Origin: Gorillibacterium massiliense
Lineage (GTDB): Bacteria; Bacillota; Bacilli; Paenibacillales; NBRC-103111
DNA: 32,204 nt
Assembly (NCBI RefSeq): GCF_000455485.1
Contig: NZ_CBQR020000136.1
Coordinates: 1 to 32,204 of the forward strand
Direction: 5' to 3'
Under the pieces are notes generated by a model, which was not told the DNA's origin, did no database searches, and worked only from the letters and a program-made list of their open reading frames with translations. Below are positions 1-7,844 of this stretch, piece after piece. Position numbers and translations under genes: made by a program. The stretch's first letter is position 1; each line of letters opens with the position of its first letter.

Positions 1-386
1 GCCCTTAAAAGCGCCGGATTGCGGGGGAAATCGACTTCAAAGTGCTGCCGGTAGCTAAAGCGAAGCCACAGGGCGAGTACGGCTACATCATCACCAACCC
101 GCCTTACGGTGAGCGTCTGGGAGACGACGACGCAGCTACATTGGCCATCCGCCAACTCGGTTCCATTGCCCTTTATCTGCCCACCTGGTCCCATTTCATC
201 ATCACTCCGAGCAAGCAGGTGGAGCATTACTACGGCAAGCCTGCCAGCAAAAAGCGCAAGCTGTTCAACGGCCGCATCGAAACGACGCTGTATCAGTTTT
301 TCGCTCCCGGCGGCTTGTATGCCAAGGAACGGTCGGAACGGGAAGGCCGCGAGGCACACTCCCCATCAAACGACAAACGCAATTAA
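1..386 (+). CDS. C-terminal end of THUMP-domain class I SAM-dependent RNA methyltransferase (RlmL/YpsC type), apparently frameshifted
   Basis: The gene enters from the left edge. From about base 24 to the stop at 384-386 one frame reads GEIDFKVLPVAKAK, then NPPYGERLGD, the motif IV (NPPY) of N2-guanine rRNA methyltransferases of the RlmL/YpsC group, and ends with the typical NGRIETTLYQFF tail. These enzymes methylate 23S rRNA in the cytoplasm. Before base 24 the family-like peptide ALKSAGLRG lies in a different frame (frame 1), so the two halves join only if one G is added to the five-G run at 23-27. This is either a real frameshift (the gene is then broken) or a sequencing error in a homopolymer. 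No upstream part is available to judge the rest of the protein. Family call is good; intactness is uncertain. Confidence 0.75.
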
Positions 387-425
387 CGTTTATAGTGACA
401 AACTTATAAATTCTGATGGACACAG

Positions 426-451
426 AAAGAGCCGGCTCCCCGGCTCTTTTT
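426..451 (+). terminator. Intrinsic terminator after the RNA methyltransferase gene
   Basis: A perfect ten-base stem AAAGAGCCGG (426-435) pairs with CCGGCTCTTT (440-449) around a four-base loop and runs into five T residues. It sits 40 bases after the methyltransferase stop and 51 bases from the end of the convergent permease gene, so it may serve both strands, though the plus-strand T tract is better. Confidence 0.85.
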
Positions 452-501
452 CGTGTTTTACTTCCAGCACTCCATTTGTTTCGTTATCCAGATGAACGTA
501 C

Positions 502-1860
502 CTACTCTGTCTTGATCGCTTCCAGTGCGCTCAGCTTCATCGCCCTCCGGGCCGGATAGAAGCCGGACGCTAGTCCTATCAGAGTGGCGAACCCGATGGA
601 TGACAGCATCAGCCACAAAGGAATAAGAGATATCTTTGTCGCCGCCGGAGCATTTGGGTTTACCGTTCCACCGCCAAAGGATCCGGTCAGACTGCTTCCC
701 GATTTGTTTAAAATATATGAGGCAACCAGACTAAACAATACGCCGGCGACTCCGCCAAGGAATCCGATAAAACCCGCTTCAAGCAGAAACAGGCGCCTTA
801 TATCTTTCAATTCACAACCCAAAACCTTCATAATTCCGATTTCACGGGTCCGTTCATAAATAGACATGACCATTGTATTCGTGATGCCGAGAGCGGCAAC
901 CAGAAGGGAAATCGCTCCGATCCCACCCAGTATCTTCTGGAGTGTTTTGGACGTGTTCTGCATCCCTTTCAAGACATCGGTAAGCGCACTGGTGGCGAAG
1001 CCCATTTTTTTGATTTTTTCCCGAACCGGTTCCACATCCTTGGGATCCGCCACTCGCACAATGGCTCTTTGGTAGCCCTTTTGCATACCCGTGCCCATCC
1101 CTTGGCTCATCTGAACCTTGCTGTTTTCCCGTATCCATTTATTCAATTGATCGATGTTGATATAAGCCGACCAATCCTTCTCGCTCTGGCTTTCGGCAAG
1201 TGTGCCGATTGCCTTAACCTTATAAAGCTTGGCCGGTTTTTTGTTTTGCTCCTGTCCGGTCATATCGGGAGATTCCGGCTTTTTATCGCCATAGCTCATA
1301 TCGAACGTCATCTGCATTTTTTCCGTCATCACGTTAACATGTGGGGCTTGGCCGTACCCCCCCTTCGCTTTTGGATTGTAAAACTGCTGAGGGATATAGA
1401 AGCCGAACAGCAAGGAGTCGGTATCCGTTTTCGAGATAAGCCGTCCCTCCGTCAGTTTGAAATCAAGCTTTTCCATCGCTTCCGGCCGCATGCCGATCAG
1501 GTTTAGATACGTGAGATATTTACCGGCTTGCAGCTTGGCGGAAGTCTGAACAACCGGAGTCGCAACATCGACCCCCTTCATTTTGGAAAAAGCCTGCACC
1601 GCGCTGTCGTCCAAAACGGCGGTGCCTCCTCCGCCGGAGGACACCCTCCCGTTATCCCCGTTAACATAGACATCTATGATGTTTAAGCTACCCATTTGAC
1701 TGACCTGCTGCTTGAAGCTTTCGTTCATGCCGATCCCGAGAGAGAGCATGACGACGATGGCAGCCGTTCCGATTACAACCCCCAGAATGGTCAGGAAAGA
1801 GCGTACCTTGCTGCGTAAAAAATTGATCAGCGCCAGTTGAATCAGATCAAGGCTATTCAT
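502..1860 (-). CDS. MacB-type ABC transporter permease (FtsX family)
   Basis: 452 aa. It starts with a cytoplasmic helix and a first membrane span (about residues 20-43, ILGVVIGTAAIVVMLSLGIG), followed by a large extracellular MacB periplasmic-core-like domain (about 45-300). A C-terminal FtsX block then has three spans: one with the conserved TNTMVMSIYERTREIGIMK turn near 330-345, and two more near 365-385 and 415-440. This is the MacB arrangement of four spans with the big domain after span 1, used by mechanotransmission exporters. Its ATG overlaps the end of the upstream CARDB-repeat gene by eight bases, so the two are translationally coupled. Partner of the ATPase at 4255-5013. Substrate unknown; candidates for this family are peptides, lipids or antibiotics. 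A glycine-rich stretch near residues 395-405 lies in the extracellular loop between the last spans. Confidence 0.88.
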   Translation of the reverse strand: MNSLDLIQLALINFLRSKVRSFLTILGVVIGTAAIVVMLSLGIGMNESFKQQVSQMGSLNIIDVYVNGDNGRVSSGGGGTAVLDDSAVQAFSKMKGVDVATPVVQTSAKLQAGKYLTYLNLIGMRPEAMEKLDFKLTEGRLISKTDTDSLLFGFYIPQQFYNPKAKGGYGQAPHVNVMTEKMQMTFDMSYGDKKPESPDMTGQEQNKKPAKLYKVKAIGTLAESQSEKDWSAYINIDQLNKWIRENSKVQMSQGMGTGMQKGYQRAIVRVADPKDVEPVREKIKKMGFATSALTDVLKGMQNTSKTLQKILGGIGAISLLVAALGITNTMVMSIYERTREIGIMKVLGCELKDIRRLFLLEAGFIGFLGGVAGVLFSLVASYILNKSGSSLTGSFGGGTVNPNAPAATKISLIPLWLMLSSIGFATLIGLASGFYPARRAMKLSALEAIKTE

Positions 1861-4258
1861 CCAATTCCATTTCCTTCTTTTTACGGCGTTTCTTCTTAAT
1901 GATGACGGCTGCCGTCCCCCCTAGGAGTACGAGGGCTGGAATACCGATATATAGAGCCTTTTTCCACTTGTTTTTGCCCGGCTCAGCCGGATTCATAGGC
2001 TGATCTCCCCCCGGTACCGGCTCCGCAGGGGGCATATCATTGACCATAATCGAGAATTCCTTGCGGTACTCGCTGCTTTTCCCCGCAGAATCTTCATATG
2101 TAAAAATCATCGTGCCCTTTAATTCCCCCGCCTCATTGGGAATAAGAGAACTTTCAAAAGAGTCGCTGCGGCCGGAAGCAAAATTGCCGACATAGTAGCT
2201 GTTATTGGCGCTTGTAAAGTTGCCCTCCGTCGACACCATCAAGTTGTACAAAATGGATTTCCCCATATTGTAAAATTCCAGAGAAATAGGAATCGGTTGA
2301 CCGGTAAATGCTTCGGAAAGCACATTGACTTCCCCTGCAACCAGGCGGTTATTCTGTTGTACGGGAATACTAACCGTCTCTTTCGACGTATACGGGTTGC
2401 CTTTGGCGTCTTCATATTCAAAGTTCAGCGTAACATTGTATATTTTCGCATCTGCATCAGGTTTGGGCCGCAGCGTAAGAGTTTTCTCCACCGCCCCCTT
2501 GCTTGGCATGGCCTCCACAAAAAAAGTGCTACTGCCGTCGAACGTAAAGGTTCCATCATCGGAGGCAACGGACAGCTTGAGATTGCTAACATCCTTCAAT
2601 CGACTCGTATTCAAGAACGACAGATTCAAGGTGAAATTCTGCCCCGCCATTACAGTGGCCGGGTCAATGCTATATTGATTGACGATGATTCGCGGGACCG
2701 TTTTACTGTCCTTGTCCTCATCTTTATCGGCACCTTCCACATACACCCCAACGTATTGGGTCAATGTTTTTTTGACCGGTTGCCCGGCTTCCATTTCCTC
2801 ATATTCCACCGTTATGGCGATGGGATAACTCTTGGTGGGGGCATCCGGGGCAACTTTCATCGCAAAGCTGAGGCTTTGGCTTTTGCCTGGAGCGAGCGCC
2901 GGAATCATCACATTGCTGAGAGAAGTCGGAACCAGCTCCTTGTCGCTCGCAACCGTAACTTTTATATTATTCGCTTCTTCTTTCCCGCCGTTGGTTACAT
3001 CAAAATTGATCGTAAAGCTTGACTTGGGAATAAGCGGGGCACCAGGGGCGGTGATCTTGCCGATAGAAACCGCTGCCGCGCTGGCCGGGCCTTTTTTCAC
3101 CGGAATGAAGATCTGGCTTTCTTCTGTAACGGGGTTACCGGAATTGTCCTTGTATTCCCACTTCACACCGAGAGGCTGACTCCCCCCGGTAATAGCCGAT
3201 GAAACAGAGAGTTGGAACGTCTCTTCGTCCGATTGATTACCGTTGATCTGCCCGATCCGTTTGGTATCGGAAGAACTGTTCAAAGTAAATCCGTCAGATT
3301 TTAATCCCGTCAATGTCAGTTTTACATCCTTGGCCGCTGTGCTGCCGGCGTTGGCGAGGGAGATACGCAGAATCATGGTTTCGCCAGGCACCGCTTGCTT
3401 AGGATCGGTAGAGATCTGACCCAGAGACAATCTTGCAGCGGTGCTGTAATTTTCAACCTTTATGTATATCCCTTCGGAAGATGTAAACGGATCGCCAAAA
3501 CTATTGTTGAACTGGTAATTGACTTTTAACGGATAGATGCCCGAGGGCATGTCCGCTTTGATCTTCAGCGGAAAGACAACCGTTTTCGTGACCTTGCCGT
3601 CAATGCTATCCAGCGATTGGGCCACGTTGGTCAAGGCAGTTTCATAAGGAACCTTGCTCTTGTCCTCCGGCTCCAGGCTGATGGATACATCTCTGGCCGA
3701 GTTGCCGGTGCTGTTTCGGATCGGCAGCGTAAGGTTTAATGTATCTCCGGCAAATCCCGTTGGAATGGCGGTATTTCCTGAAACGCCAAGCTTCGGGATA
3801 TATTTGGTCGTATCCGGCAGAGGGGGTATCGTCGGAACTGGCGTTGGTTCGGATTTTGTGGGAACCGCCTCGCTAATGTAAAGATTTTGTCTGAACTGTC
3901 CCGATTCCGTCGCAGTGCTCCAAGAGCCGGATAGATAAAGGTAGTTGCCATAGCCTGAATAAACAAGCGGAAGAGCGGCCTCTATAGAACCCGTCCCCTT
4001 CTTAAATTGAAATATATTGGAATCTTCCCCGTAAAATGAGCTTGTATCGTTTATCTCAAGGTTAATGCTTTCAATATCTTTCGAAAAATATAAACGCAAG
4101 GTAAATTTATCATTTTCAACAATTTTGGATGTATTGCCTTTGATAATTTTCTTGCCGCTAATCAGATCCGTCGTCTCGGCTGCATGTGAAATCCCGCTTG
4201 TTGCATACATCAATAAAAAGATTAATGCCATCATTGCCGCTGCATATTTCCGTCTCAT
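1853..4258 (-). CDS. Secreted, membrane-anchored protein with five CARDB-like repeats (transporter partner)
   Basis: 801 aa. An N-terminal signal peptide (about 1-27, ending near SHAAE) precedes a beta-rich N-terminal region, then a proline-rich linker (about 133-150). Five immunoglobulin-like CARDB/COG1361-type repeats follow at roughly 156-268, 275-390, 395-508, 522-635 and 638-740. Each has an opening strand, a G/N-x-(F/T)-x-(L/I)-x-(L/I)-x-(L/F)-x-N signature and a closing extended strand with YE(D/Y/E). A short Pro/Gly linker, one membrane span (about 768-787) and a very basic KKKRRKKK tail anchor it in the cell membrane. It lies between the ATPase and permease genes with four-base and eight-base overlaps, so it is almost certainly made with them. 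It probably acts outside the cell as the exporter's adaptor or substrate-handling subunit, in place of the usual membrane-fusion protein. That role is inference. Confidence 0.8.
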   Translation of the reverse strand: MRRKYAAAMMALIFLLMYATSGISHAAETTDLISGKKIIKGNTSKIVENDKFTLRLYFSKDIESINLEINDTSSFYGEDSNIFQFKKGTGSIEAALPLVYSGYGNYLYLSGSWSTATESGQFRQNLYISEAVPTKSEPTPVPTIPPLPDTTKYIPKLGVSGNTAIPTGFAGDTLNLTLPIRNSTGNSARDVSISLEPEDKSKVPYETALTNVAQSLDSIDGKVTKTVVFPLKIKADMPSGIYPLKVNYQFNNSFGDPFTSSEGIYIKVENYSTAARLSLGQISTDPKQAVPGETMILRISLANAGSTAAKDVKLTLTGLKSDGFTLNSSSDTKRIGQINGNQSDEETFQLSVSSAITGGSQPLGVKWEYKDNSGNPVTEESQIFIPVKKGPASAAAVSIGKITAPGAPLIPKSSFTINFDVTNGGKEEANNIKVTVASDKELVPTSLSNVMIPALAPGKSQSLSFAMKVAPDAPTKSYPIAITVEYEEMEAGQPVKKTLTQYVGVYVEGADKDEDKDSKTVPRIIVNQYSIDPATVMAGQNFTLNLSFLNTSRLKDVSNLKLSVASDDGTFTFDGSSTFFVEAMPSKGAVEKTLTLRPKPDADAKIYNVTLNFEYEDAKGNPYTSKETVSIPVQQNNRLVAGEVNVLSEAFTGQPIPISLEFYNMGKSILYNLMVSTEGNFTSANNSYYVGNFASGRSDSFESSLIPNEAGELKGTMIFTYEDSAGKSSEYRKEFSIMVNDMPPAEPVPGGDQPMNPAEPGKNKWKKALYIGIPALVLLGGTAAVIIKKKRRKKKEMELDE

Positions 4259-5013
4259 TCGACCACCCCGATTGTTTCTTTCTGTAATGTAATCCCATCG
4301 ATGTTGCCATCCAAAATGCGTACGACCCGATCCGCGAATTTTGCAATTTCCCGGTCATGGGTAACGATGATCAAGGTCTGGTTCCGTTTGCGCGCCAGCG
4401 TCGTCATAAGCTCCATGACCTCCTGCGTCGTTTTGGAATCCAGATTGCCCGTCGGCTCATCCGCGAAAATGATCTCCGGATTCGCCGCGAATGCACGGGC
4501 AATGCCGACCCGCTGCTGCTGGCCGCCGCTCATTTGCGACGGTTTGTGCTTGATGTGCGAGGTGAGTCCAACGGCATCCAGCAGCTTCGCCGCCCGCTTT
4601 TCCCGGACTTGCTTGGAAATGCCCTTGAAGGTTAGCGGCAGGCTTACATTTTCCAATGCGTTCAAAGCCGGCAAAAGGTTATACGATTGAAAAATAAAGC
4701 CCAAATAATCCTGACGGAACTTTGCCAACTTCTTTTCGCTCATGGCGTTGATACTTTCTCCGAGAATTCTCACCGTTCCCTTGGTCGGTTTCTCCAGCCC
4801 AGCCATCATATTGAGCAAGGTAGACTTGCCGGAACCCGAAGTGCCCAGCAGACAGACGAACTCTCCCTTCTGAATGGTCAAATGGATCGAATTCAATGCG
4901 ATTACCTTTTCGCTGCCGATTCGATAGACCTTGCGCAAATTAGCCACTTCAATAATCGAACTCTCCAATGCAGCATTCTCCTTTGTCTGTCGATCCAATT
5001 CGTCAAAATGCAC
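4255..5013 (-). CDS. MacB/LolD-type ABC transporter ATP-binding protein
   Basis: 252 aa, cytoplasmic ATPase of the export operon. Motifs seen: Walker A GTSGSGKST (57-65), Q-loop FQS (108-110), signature MSGGQQQRVGIARA (161-174), Walker B IIFADEPTGNLD (181-192) and the H-loop THD further on. The N-terminal ~20 residues precede the usual start of the domain (IIEVANLRKVY). The start used is GTG at 5013; a GGGGAG ribosome site lies about 13 bases upstream, a little far, so the start is not certain. The stop TGA overlaps the ATG of the CARDB-repeat gene (ATGA), giving one operon of ATPase, CARDB protein and permease. No convincing promoter could be fixed upstream. Confidence 0.88.
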   Translation of the reverse strand: MHFDELDRQTKENAALESSIIEVANLRKVYRIGSEKVIALNSIHLTIQKGEFVCLLGTSGSGKSTLLNMMAGLEKPTKGTVRILGESINAMSEKKLAKFRQDYLGFIFQSYNLLPALNALENVSLPLTFKGISKQVREKRAAKLLDAVGLTSHIKHKPSQMSGGQQQRVGIARAFAANPEIIFADEPTGNLDSKTTQEVMELMTTLARKRNQTLIIVTHDREIAKFADRVVRILDGNIDGITLQKETIGVVE

Positions 5014-5211
5014 GCAAGCCGTTCAGCTCCCCTATAGCCAATCACAGCTCTCACAAACAAGACGAGACACAGTCTTTCTTTGTTTCACATTCCGCTCCGC
5101 CAAGCACCGAACTTGGAGAATCGATGTATTAAATGACTTCGTTCTACTCTCGATACCTATCCACATGTAGGCGTGATCCTGTGTGGGGCTTGGGACAGTG
5201 TTGTAGCGAAC

Positions 5212-5393
5212 ACCTGCAAAGATGCAGGTATTTTCAGCAAATTTAACTCATTTAAGGAAATTACTGTAATTGCACAGTTATTTTTGTCATATGGTTACGA
5301 ATAAAGAGTTTGAGCTCAAAATACCTGTAGGTTTGCAGTTATTGCAAAAATCCCCTTCAAGGAAAGCGAAATAACGGTAGGTTTACAGGTATT
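5212..5393. repeat. Four-unit array of small hairpin repeats (ACCTGYA...TRCAGGTATT type)
   Basis: Four imperfect copies of one motif sit at 5212-5234 (ACCTGCAAAGATGCAGGTAT), 5263-5285 (ACTGTAATTGCACAGTTATT), 5323-5343 (ACCTGTAGGTTTGCAGTTAT) and 5374-5393 (ACGGTAGGTTTACAGGTATT). Start-to-start distances are 51, 60 and 51 bases. Each copy is a short palindrome (CCTGCA/TGCAGG in the best one) followed by ATT or ATTTT. It resembles a dispersed intergenic element rather than an operator for one gene, but I cannot name a family. The copies look degenerate relative to the first one. Confidence 0.6.
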
Positions 5394-5560
5394 CATCCAC
5401 TCGCTCTCCGCGTTCCTGCTCATTTCAATGGTTCAACCTATGGAGACTGCTCTTATCCATCCTTTATCCTCCTTGTTTTCATCTGCGCGGTGGCAAACCA
5501 GCACTCACTTATCATCGAGTTCAAAGGGTTTTCTACTCATAGCTATAAGCTATCCTGAAC

Positions 5561-5581
5561 CCCCAGTCGAACTGGGGTTTT
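5561..5581 (+). terminator. Hairpin, possible plus-strand terminator
   Basis: CCCCAGT (5561-5567) pairs with ACTGGGG (5571-5577) around a three-base loop and is followed by TTTTC on the plus strand. No plus-strand gene precedes it, so its function is unclear; it may be the outer member of a stacked set of hairpins ending the leftward operon. Confidence 0.4.
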
Positions 5582-5590
5582 CTTATACAA

Positions 5591-5617
5591 GAAAAACCGG
5601 AGGCAGGTGCCTCCGGT
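5591..5617 (-). terminator. Intrinsic terminator, minus strand (second in stack)
   Basis: ACCGGAGGCA (5596-5605) pairs perfectly with TGCCTCCGGT (5608-5617). Read on the minus strand the stem is followed by five T residues (complement of AAAAA at 5592-5596). It lies about 80 bases beyond the stop of the permease gene that ends at 5700, as a back-up to the nearer hairpin. Confidence 0.7.
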
Positions 5618-5649
5618 CCTTTTCGCGTTAAGCGGATATCGAGTAAACG

Positions 5650-5687
5650 AAAACCTCCAGCCCATCTTAGATCGACTGGAGGTTTTT
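5650..5687 (-). terminator. Intrinsic terminator of the GntR/ABC operon
   Basis: AAAACCTCCAG (5650-5660) pairs with CTGGAGGTTTT (5676-5686) around a 15-base loop. It starts 13 bases after the permease stop. The minus-strand tail is GTTTTCG, and the plus-strand side has five T residues, so it could work in both directions. Confidence 0.75.
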
Positions 5688-5699
5688 CCGACTAACCTA

Positions 5700-6839
5700 T
5701 TAATTCTCCGCAGCCCGCATAAACCGAGGCAGCCGTAGGAAGGCAATGAACAGACCGATGAGACCGAAGGTGGCGAGGATCGCCGCCCCACCCCAAACAT
5801 CCGCGATGTGGGCATGATGGACGATAATGTCCTGGATCGAATGCTGCGCCCAATATTGCGGCGTAAATTTCCCGATCTTCTGCATCATGTCCGGCAGCAG
5901 ATAGGAAGGCATCCACAGTCCGCCCAGAAGCGCGCCCCCCATCGTGATGACCTGGGTGATGACCATTGCCGCACTTTCTCCCGGCGCCAGGAAGCAAAGC
6001 GCCATGCCGATGCCCGTACTCGCGATGCTGAGTCCGACGATGACCAAGCCAAGGGCGGAGAGATCGCCCAAATTCAAATCGTATACGTAATGCCCGAAAC
6101 CGAAAAGAAGGGCGCATTGAATGATGACCGTAAAGATGAATGGCAACCACATGCCGATCAAATATTCCATCGGTTTGATCCGGGTGCTGCGTATCCGAGA
6201 GAGCAGCCCGGTCTTCTTTTCCTCAAAAAACCGTTTAGACATGGTAATCATGATGAAGAATACAAACATGACGGTCATCCCCGGGACGATTATATCCAGA
6301 TAACTCAACTGTTCCGAGGTGGTCTGGATATTTTTCACCGCAATGGGCGAAGCCAAGGCAGCTTGCGCTTGTTCGCCGGTCTCTCCCAAGGCCGTGAAGG
6401 TATCCGACAGCTTCTTTTCCCGATAGCCGTTTGCTACGCTGTTTAAAATCGCCTGTATCGGGGCAATGGTCGTCTGTGCGGAGGCATCCTGGTAAAAAGG
6501 CAGCTCCGACTGTTTGCCATCTGCAAGGTCCTGGCCGAACCCCTTAGGTACGACGAGCACTTCGGTGAGTTGGCCTTTTTTAATTTTCAAAACCTGTGTA
6601 TCCAGGCTCGAAGCGGCATCCTGCTTGACGTCCATGATTCCGTCCAACTGTTGGATGAACGCTTTGGAGGCGGCGCTTTGGTCTTGGTCGATGACATGAA
6701 GCGCAATCCTGGAGCTGTCGCTGCCCCCACCGATAGAGCCGTACATAAGGATAAAGAAGATTGGCATCAATAAGAGGAAAATAAAACTTCTTCGATCCTT
6801 TTTGATCAGCTTTAGTTCTTTCAACAAAATTCCTTTCAT
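5700..6839 (-). CDS. ABC-2 family transporter permease (YhcI/NatB-like)
   Basis: 379 aa. The layout is the ABC2_membrane_3 type: one N-terminal span (about residues 21-37), a large extracellular domain (about 40-180), then five C-terminal spans beginning with DIIVPGMTVMFVFFIMITM near 185-202, with TM segments near 230-250, 262-282, 290-315 and 345-367. It is the last gene of the operon and pairs with the ATPase ending 20 bases upstream (GGAGG site ten bases before the ATG). Such pairs export drugs, sodium or lipids; here the regulator type (YtrA-like GntR) suggests a response to cell-envelope stress, which is inference from related operons. Terminated by the hairpins at 5591-5687. Confidence 0.85.
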   Translation of the reverse strand: MKGILLKELKLIKKDRRSFIFLLLMPIFFILMYGSIGGGSDSSRIALHVIDQDQSAASKAFIQQLDGIMDVKQDAASSLDTQVLKIKKGQLTEVLVVPKGFGQDLADGKQSELPFYQDASAQTTIAPIQAILNSVANGYREKKLSDTFTALGETGEQAQAALASPIAVKNIQTTSEQLSYLDIIVPGMTVMFVFFIMITMSKRFFEEKKTGLLSRIRSTRIKPMEYLIGMWLPFIFTVIIQCALLFGFGHYVYDLNLGDLSALGLVIVGLSIASTGIGMALCFLAPGESAAMVITQVITMGGALLGGLWMPSYLLPDMMQKIGKFTPQYWAQHSIQDIIVHHAHIADVWGGAAILATFGLIGLFIAFLRLPRFMRAAEN

Positions 6840-6858
6840 CTCGCTCGCTCCTCCAATC

Positions 6859-7833
6859 CTAATCCCTAAGTTCCGTTCCGGTAACCGTCAAGAACACCTG
6901 CTCCAAGGACGGCCGGACCACTTCTAACTGCTTCACGTTCCACCCCATCTGAGCCCCCAGTTGCATAAGCCGCTGCATCGCGATCTCCACATCATCCGCA
7001 TCAATCAACCAGCCGGAGCCTTTTTTCGTTACGGCCCCAATACCCGACAGATGAGGCGCTTCCTTTAAGTCCGCTGCCTCCAAATAGATCGACTTCCGCC
7101 CGTATTGTTCCAGCAAGCTCCCCAGAGGTCCTTTCGCTTTTACTGTCCCTTGGTCCATAATTGCCACTTCGTCGCAGAGAGCTTCTACTTCCTCCATGTA
7201 GTGAGTGGAATAGATTATGGTGACGCCTTCCCGGTTCAATTCGCGAATCATTTCAAAAATGTGGTTTCTGGACTGGGGATCGATCCCCACCGTAGGTTCA
7301 TCAAGAATGAGCAGCTTCGGTTTATGCAGCATCGCAGCTGCCAGATTCACCCTGCGCTTCATCCCGCCGGAGTAGGTTTTGACTGTGTCTTTTGCCCGAT
7401 CCGAAAGACCGACCTGAGCGAGAAGCTCCTCCACTCGTTTTTTCAAAACGGTTCCGCTGACTCCATAAGCCTCGCCGAAGAAAAGCAGGTTATCGGTTGC
7501 CGACAAATTTTCGTACAACGTGATGTCCTGAGGGACGTAGCCGATATAGCGGGCAATGGCATCCGGATCGTCTTCGATGCTTTTTCCAAACAGCTTGACG
7601 GTGCCGCTGTCCGCTTTGACGATGCCGGTGAGGATTTTCATCGTCGTCGACTTCCCTGCCCCGTTGGGACCGAGGAATCCGAAAGTAGATCCTGCTTTGA
7701 TGGAAAACGTCACATTCGCAAGGGCATCCTTTTTGCCGTACTTTTTCATGAGTCCGCCGACCTCGAGCAGCCACTCCTCTTTCCCCGCGATGACCGCCGT
7801 ATCCGGCTTGTTTGTTTCCAGCGTTTTCTCCAC
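6859..7833 (-). CDS. ABC transporter ATP-binding protein (YhcH/drug-export type)
   Basis: 324 aa if begun at GTG 7833, which has an AGGAGGG site six bases upstream. An open frame extends to 7941 but would overlap the preceding permease gene by almost 100 bases. Motifs: Walker A GPNGAGKST (55-63), Q-loop VPQD, signature YSGGMKRR (154-161), Walker B LLILDEPTVGID (174-185), H-loop STHYMEE. The C-terminal ~100 residues after the ATPase core (with IYLEAADLKE and DADDVEIAMQRL) match the accessory domain found in the DrrA/CcmA-like exporter ATPases, ending in the common PSLEQVFLTVTG. It energises the ABC-2 permease directly downstream. This is one of two ATPases in the same operon. Confidence 0.9.
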   Translation of the reverse strand: MEKTLETNKPDTAVIAGKEEWLLEVGGLMKKYGKKDALANVTFSIKAGSTFGFLGPNGAGKSTTMKILTGIVKADSGTVKLFGKSIEDDPDAIARYIGYVPQDITLYENLSATDNLLFFGEAYGVSGTVLKKRVEELLAQVGLSDRAKDTVKTYSGGMKRRVNLAAAMLHKPKLLILDEPTVGIDPQSRNHIFEMIRELNREGVTIIYSTHYMEEVEALCDEVAIMDQGTVKAKGPLGSLLEQYGRKSIYLEAADLKEAPHLSGIGAVTKKGSGWLIDADDVEIAMQRLMQLGAQMGWNVKQLEVVRPSLEQVFLTVTGTELRD

Positions 7834-7844
7834 GCCAATCCCTC

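Larger units (their letters stand above)
5014..5699. other. Long non-coding region between two divergently functioning ABC operons
   Basis: About 690 bases with no gene that I can support. It holds the probable promoter zone of the MacB-like operon on its left side, a four-unit hairpin repeat (5212-5393), a stretch at 5394-5558 in which I see nothing recognisable, and three hairpins (5561-5687) just beyond the end of the leftward GntR/ABC operon. Both flanking operons run leftward, so this is a tail-to-head gap. Confidence 0.6.
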
